A stretch of DNA of 64,000 nt from Sphaerisporangium viridialbum. Its GTDB lineage: Bacteria > Actinomycetota > Actinomycetes > Streptosporangiales > Streptosporangiaceae. The position numbers were made by a program, and so were the translations under genes. The first letter of the stretch is position 1, and every line of letters starts with the position of its first letter. The stretch is taken from positions 6,882,001 to 6,946,000 of the forward strand of contig NZ_CP187232.1 of the NCBI RefSeq assembly GCF_049674955.1, read 5' to 3'. Positions 60,278 to 64,000 of the stretch are shown one piece after another. The notes under the pieces were generated by a model, which saw only the letters and a program-made list of their open reading frames with translations, did no database searches and was not told the origin of the DNA.

Positions 60278-61162
60278 GTGAGTTCCCTGCCCGATGAGAC
60301 CGATGTCGTGATCCTCGACGGCGGCCTGGCCACCCATCTGGAGGCGCTGGGCTGCGACCTGCGCGACGAGCTGTGGTCGGCCAAGCTGCTGATGGAGGAC
60401 CCCGAGGTGATCCTCCAGGCCCACCGCGACTACTTCGCCGCCGGGGCCGACGTCGCGATCACGGCCAGCTACCAGGCCAGCTTTCCCGCGTTCGTGAGGC
60501 GGGGCCGCGTGGAGCACGAGGCGCAGGCGCTCATGCAGCTTTCGGTCGAGCTGGCGAAGGAGGCGCGGGACGAGGCGGGCGGGGGCATGGTCGCGGCCAG
60601 CGTCGGGCCGTACGGGGCCTTCCTGGCCAACGGCGCGGAGTACACCGGGGACTACGACCTGGACGAGGACGGCCTCTACGAGTGGCACCGCCCCCGCTGG
60701 GACGTGCTGGCGGACAGCTGCGCGGACCTGCTGGCGTGCGAGACCATCCCCTCCTTCGCGGAGGCGCGGGCGATCGCGCGCCTGCTGGAGGAGACCCCGG
60801 CCGTCAACGCCTGGGTGAGCTTCTCGTGCAGGGACGGCGAGCGCATCAGCGACGGCACCCCGCTGGAGGAGTGCGCCGCCCTGTTCGCCGGCAACCCGCA
60901 GGTGGTGGCCGTCGGAATCAACTGCACGGCGCCGAGCCACGTCAAGAGCCTGATGAGCCGCATCACCGGCTCCCCCATCGCGGTCTACCCCAACTCCGGC
61001 GAGAGCTGGGACCCGGAGAACCACCGCTGGCTCGGGCTCGCCGACCCGGTGGAGTTCGGCGCCGCGGCCAGGGACTGGCGGGACGCGGGAGCGACGTTCA
61101 TCGGCGGCTGCTGCCGCACCTCCCCCGAGCACATCCGCCAGATCCGGGCGCATCTGCGCTGA
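60278..61162 (+). CDS. mmuM: Homocysteine S-methyltransferase
   Basis: Transfers a methyl group from S-methylmethionine or SAM to homocysteine. 294 residues of the barrel fold with ILDGGLATHLEALG at the start and the three zinc cysteines in VGINCTAPSHV (near 215) and FIGGCCRTSPEHI (near 278). Starts at a leaderless GTG. With metF and metK it is the third methionine-cycle gene in the window, though not in the same operon. Confidence 0.94.
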   Translation: MSSLPDETDVVILDGGLATHLEALGCDLRDELWSAKLLMEDPEVILQAHRDYFAAGADVAITASYQASFPAFVRRGRVEHEAQALMQLSVELAKEARDEAGGGMVAASVGPYGAFLANGAEYTGDYDLDEDGLYEWHRPRWDVLADSCADLLACETIPSFAEARAIARLLEETPAVNAWVSFSCRDGERISDGTPLEECAALFAGNPQVVAVGINCTAPSHVKSLMSRITGSPIAVYPNSGESWDPENHRWLGLADPVEFGAAARDWRDAGATFIGGCCRTSPEHIRQIRAHLR

Positions 61163-61249
61163 TCGACCCGCCCGGTGAGCCGGCCGGGGAGACCCGGGAC
61201 GAGATAGTGTCCCGCGAGTAACACTGTGGTCATCCGCGAGCACCATCCC

Positions 61250-61261
61250 GGCAACATTGCC
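61250..61261. promoter_or_regulatory. Palindromes upstream of the GXGXG gene
   Basis: GGCAACATTGCC (61250-61261) is a perfect inverted repeat with a two-base gap. A second symmetry, TGACAG (61274-61279) with CTGTCA (61294-61299), lies directly before the ribosome site. Candidate operators for a regulated operon; the regulator is unknown. Confidence 0.4.
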
Positions 61262-61311
61262 ACGGTTCACTCCTGACAGACACCGATCGACGGCTGTCAA
61301 CAGGAGGCGCG

Positions 61312-62049
61312 ATGACGTCCCTGCCTCATCCGCCTGACCAGCAGGCAGGAAGGCAAGGGGGTCTCCCCGAGGCCGAGGTGACGCTGGACGCCGCCGCCAT
61401 GAGCACCCGGGAGATCAACCGATCGCTTCAGGCCCTGCCGTACGGCAGGGCCGTCGTGGTCAACCCCGCCGGGCGCCACAACCTGGCGGTGGGGCTGGAC
61501 GCGCCTGTGCGGGTCGAGATCGAAGGTCCGGCGGGCTTCTACCCCGGCGGCCTCGGCAAGAGGGCCCGCGTCACGGTGAACGGCCCGGCAGGGTGCGGCG
61601 TGGCGGAGAACCTCATGTCCGGCAACGTCCACGTGCGCGGCTCGGTCGGGCCGAGCGTCGCGGCCTCCGCCCGGGGCGGGGTCGTGGTGGTGGACGGCGG
61701 CTGCTCCTCGCGCGCCGGCATCTCGCTCAAGGGCGCCACGCTGGCGATCGGCGGCGACGCCGGCGCCTACTGCGGGGTCCTCGCCCAGTCCGGCGTCATC
61801 CTGATCGGGGGCGACGCCGGGCCCTGCCTCGGGGACTCGCTGTACGAGGCGGTGGTCTACGTCGGCGGGAAGATCACCGGTCTCGGCACCGACGCCGCGA
61901 TAGAAGAGATCACCGAGCACGACGTGACGTTCGTGAAGGTCCTCGCGGAAGGGTGCGGGTTCGACCACGTGTCCCCGGCGGACGTCACCAAGGTCGTCTC
62001 CACGAGGCGGCTCTACCAACTCCACAGCCACGACCACGGGAACTACTGA
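61312..62049 (+). CDS. GXGXG-domain protein, glutamate synthase C-terminal-like
   Basis: 245 residues forming a right-handed beta-helix like the C-terminal domain of glutamate synthase and the GlxC/MgsB subunits (repeating G-x-x-G-x-x-x-G, e.g. GGVVVVDGGCSSRAGISLKG and LIGGDAGPCLGDSLYEAVVYVGG). It is thought to be a structural subunit. ATG at 61312 behind AGGAGG. Its stop overlaps the start of the FMN-binding partner (TGATG). No amidotransferase (GlxB/MgsA) or type III glutamine synthetase gene is adjacent. Confidence 0.88.
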   Translation: MTSLPHPPDQQAGRQGGLPEAEVTLDAAAMSTREINRSLQALPYGRAVVVNPAGRHNLAVGLDAPVRVEIEGPAGFYPGGLGKRARVTVNGPAGCGVAENLMSGNVHVRGSVGPSVAASARGGVVVVDGGCSSRAGISLKGATLAIGGDAGAYCGVLAQSGVILIGGDAGPCLGDSLYEAVVYVGGKITGLGTDAAIEEITEHDVTFVKVLAEGCGFDHVSPADVTKVVSTRRLYQLHSHDHGNY

Positions 62050-63359
62050 TGAGCCACACCTTCTCTCCCCGGGTCATCGCGGAGATCCAGGAGCGGGCGA
62101 GGCTCGGGGGGTGCGAGGTCCGGGGCGGGGGCGCACGGCGTGCCGTCCCGAGCTTCGACGACCTGCTCATCCTCACGGCGGGCCTGTCCCCCGCCCCGCT
62201 TGAGGGTTACCGCGAGCGGTGCGAGACCCGCACGGTCCTCGGCACCCGGTTCGCCGAGGAGCCCGTCGTGCTGGACATCCCGGTCACGATCGCCGGCATG
62301 TCGTTCGGCGCGCTGTCCGCCGGGGCCAAGGAGGCGCTCGGCCGGGCGGCGACGCTGGCCGGCACCTCGACGACGACCGGTGACGGCGGCATGGCCCCGC
62401 AGGAGCGCGACGCCTCCAAGACCCTCGTGTACCAGTGCCTGCCCTCGCGCTACGGCTTCGATCCCGACGACCTGCGCTCGGCCGACGCCGTCGAGATCGT
62501 GCTCGGCCAGGGAGCCACGCCGGGCGGCGGCAGCATGCTGCTCGGGCAGAAGATCACGACCCCGGTCGCGTTCATGCGCGACCTGCCGGAGGGCGTGGAC
62601 CAGCGCTCCGCGAGCCGGCACCCCGACTGGACCGGGCCGGACGGGCTGCGCGTCAAGATCGAGGAGCTGCGGGAGGTCACCTCCTGGCGCATCCCGGTGT
62701 ACGTGAAGATCGGCGCCACCCGGGTCGCCGCGGACGTGCGGCACGCGGTCGAGGCGGGCGCGGACGTGATCGTGGTCGACGGCATGCAGGGCGGCACCGG
62801 TGCCGCGCAGGACGTCTTCATCGAGCACACCGGCATCCCGACGCTCGCGGCGACCAGGCTGGCGGCCGACACGCTTCGCCGCCTGTCGGTCGAGGACGAG
62901 GTCCAGCTCGTCGTCTCAGGAGGCATCCGCAGCGGCGCCGACGTCGCCAAGGCGCTCGCCCTCGGCGCCGACGCCGTGTCCGTCGGGGTCGCCGCGCTCG
63001 TCGCGCTCGGCTGCAACTCCAGCTCCGACGACACCGGGGCGGACGTCAGCCTCGGCTACCGCGCGCTGGGCACCGTGCCGGGCTCCTGCACGGCCTGCCA
63101 CACCGGCGGCTGCCCGGTGGGCATCGCCACGCAGGACGACATGCTGGCCGACCGCCTCGACCCGGACTTCGGGGCCGAGCGGGTGGCCAACTACCTGCGC
63201 GCCCTGGCCATGGAGACCACGATGCTCACCCGGGCCTGCGGCAAGTCCTCGGTGCACCAGCTCGACACGGGCGACCTGGTCGCGCTCACCGTGGAGGCCG
63301 CGGCGATGGCCCGCGTCCCGCTCGCGGGCACCTCCTGGATCCCGGGCGTCACCGTCTAG
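62049..63359 (+). CDS. FMN-binding glutamate synthase-family protein
   Basis: 436 residues of the glutamate synthase central/FMN barrel (MgsC/GlxD-like): ITIAGMSFGALSAGAKEALG, GDGGMAPQERDAS, the substrate strand GQGATPGGGSMLLGQKI, VYVKIGATRVAADV, DGMQGGTGAAQDVF, and the iron-sulfur cysteines CTACHTGGCPVGIA near residue 345. ATG at 62049. With the GXGXG protein it forms a two-subunit fragment of a glutamate-synthase-like enzyme, for example N-methylglutamate synthase or an unknown amidotransferase; the exact reaction is open. Confidence 0.9.
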   Translation: MSHTFSPRVIAEIQERARLGGCEVRGGGARRAVPSFDDLLILTAGLSPAPLEGYRERCETRTVLGTRFAEEPVVLDIPVTIAGMSFGALSAGAKEALGRAATLAGTSTTTGDGGMAPQERDASKTLVYQCLPSRYGFDPDDLRSADAVEIVLGQGATPGGGSMLLGQKITTPVAFMRDLPEGVDQRSASRHPDWTGPDGLRVKIEELREVTSWRIPVYVKIGATRVAADVRHAVEAGADVIVVDGMQGGTGAAQDVFIEHTGIPTLAATRLAADTLRRLSVEDEVQLVVSGGIRSGADVAKALALGADAVSVGVAALVALGCNSSSDDTGADVSLGYRALGTVPGSCTACHTGGCPVGIATQDDMLADRLDPDFGAERVANYLRALAMETTMLTRACGKSSVHQLDTGDLVALTVEAAAMARVPLAGTSWIPGVTV

Positions 63360-63398
63360 ACGGCCGTTCTGCGCGCCGCCACCCGGGACCCGGCGCGC

Positions 63399-64000
63399 TC
63401 AGCCGGTGGAGCGGGCCAGGTCGTCGGAGATCGCGCCGCCGGCGGGCCGCGCGGGCCGCGAGCGCCCCGGGATGAAGTTGGTGATCAGCGCGCCGAGCAC
63501 CGCCACCGCTCCCGCGATGATGATCGCCACCTGCAGCCCCCGCAGCGAGGGCATGACCAGCGCACCCACGGAGACGGTCATGTGCGCGAGCACGACGCTG
63601 ATCACGGCGCTGGAGGCGGAGGTGCCGATGGAGCGCATGAGCGCGTTGAGCCCGTTGGCGGCGGCGGTCTCCGACGGCGGCACCGAGGTCATGATCAGCG
63701 CGGGCATGGCGGCGTACGCGAGACCCACCCCCGCCGCGATGACCGAGGAGCCGATGACCACCTGCCAGGCCGAGTGCATCAGGCCGAGGGTGGCGGCGTA
63801 GCCGGCCGCGATCACCACCGTGCCGAGCAGCAGGGCGACCTTGGGGCCCCACCGCCGCGAGACGCGGGCGGACAGCGGCGAGAGCAGCATCATCACCAGG
63901 CCGCCGGGCGCGAGGCACAGTCCCGCCTCCACCAGCGACAGCCCGAGCCCGTACCCGGTGGCCTTCGGGGCCTGCAAGAGCGTGGGCAGCACCAGGGACA
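63399..64000 (-). CDS. MFS transporter, 5' end cut by window
   Basis: C-terminal 200 residues of a major facilitator, with at least six hydrophobic helices (LGLSLVEAGLCLAPGGLVMMLL, VALLLGTVVIAAGYAATLGLM, VVIGSSVIAAGVGLAYAAMP, AVISVVLAHMTVS, VAIIIAGAVAVLGALITNF) and the loop PLSARVSRRWGPK between helices. It resembles the 14-helix DHA2 drug:proton antiporters. The frame is still open at base 64000, so the start lies outside. The 39 bases from its stop to the FMN gene's end contain nothing. Confidence 0.85.
   Translation of the reverse strand, partial: SLVLPTLLQAPKATGYGLGLSLVEAGLCLAPGGLVMMLLSPLSARVSRRWGPKVALLLGTVVIAAGYAATLGLMHSAWQVVIGSSVIAAGVGLAYAAMPALIMTSVPPSETAAANGLNALMRSIGTSASSAVISVVLAHMTVSVGALVMPSLRGLQVAIIIAGAVAVLGALITNFIPGRSRPARPAGGAISDDLARSTG

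Noticed and set aside
61312..63359. Complete glutamate synthase operon
   Set aside because: Only the GXGXG and FMN parts are present; there is no glutaminase domain in the window and no gltD-like small subunit.

Overview
The window is very GC-rich, densely packed actinomycete chromosome. BldD, the actinobacterial integration host factor, a Rv2175c/PknL-type gene neighbourhood and many leaderless genes point to a filamentous, developing actinobacterium. I infer family Streptosporangiaceae (Nonomuraea/Streptosporangium-like) from protein resemblance only. There is no tRNA, rRNA, CRISPR array or intact insertion sequence. Apart from the ends (metK and an MFS transporter, both cut by the window), the genes appear intact.

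Region 1 (1-14.3 kb, minus strand) is housekeeping. mihF, gmk, rpoZ, coaBC, a small unknown gene and metK lie in one direction. The pyrimidine operon pyrR-pyrB-pyrC-carA-carB-pyrK-pyrD-pyrF is tightly coupled, mostly with start/stop overlaps of 4 to 11 bases. It opens with a PyrR-binding-loop hairpin. bldD is divergent from it.

Region 2 (14.3-28.8 kb) starts with repeat-rich non-coding DNA. It then holds a HEPN-domain gene whose upstream DNA carries two LexA (SOS) boxes around a consensus promoter, a phosphotransferase, and a lipoprotein L,D-transpeptidase. The rest resembles the mycobacterial Rv2170-Rv2176 neighbourhood: GNAT, metF, polyprenyl diphosphate synthase, a Rv2175c-like DNA-binding protein and a PknL-like PASTA kinase. 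Thiamine genes are interleaved: thiE, and a TPP-riboswitch-controlled thiO-thiS-thiG operon. Many genes here appear to be transcribed without a leader.

Region 3 (28.8-36.9 kb, minus strand) is a purine catabolic cluster: OHCU decarboxylase, HIU hydrolase, urate oxidase, FAD and 2Fe-2S subunits of a xanthine-dehydrogenase-type enzyme (no molybdenum subunit present), an 8-oxoguanine-deaminase-like amidohydrolase, glycerate kinase, allantoinase and allantoicase. Together they take urate to allantoate and beyond, and salvage glyoxylate-derived glycerate.

Region 4 (37-47.4 kb) has endonuclease IV, a highly structured intergenic stretch, a LytS/LytTR-type two-component pair, a sulfite-oxidase-like enzyme, and a DAHP synthase preceded by an aromatic-residue leader peptide and terminator (attenuator). 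It continues with thiI, a phosphofructokinase carrying PPi-type residues with a DasR-like operator upstream, a lactonase, and a MarR-GNAT fusion.

Region 5 (47.6-64 kb) is more accessory. It has a degenerate caspase-like/KAP P-loop NTPase fusion, Dps, a MerR regulator coupled to a VIT-vWA protein, a secreted GH16-CBM32 glucanase flanked by two identical LacI-type operators, a SWIM/SNF2 helicase pair, homocysteine methyltransferase, and a split glutamate-synthase-like GXGXG/FMN pair. The best candidates for new biology are the SOS-promoter/HEPN arrangement, the DAHP synthase attenuator, the pseudo-caspase-KAP protein, and several strong unexplained palindromes and repeat arrays.
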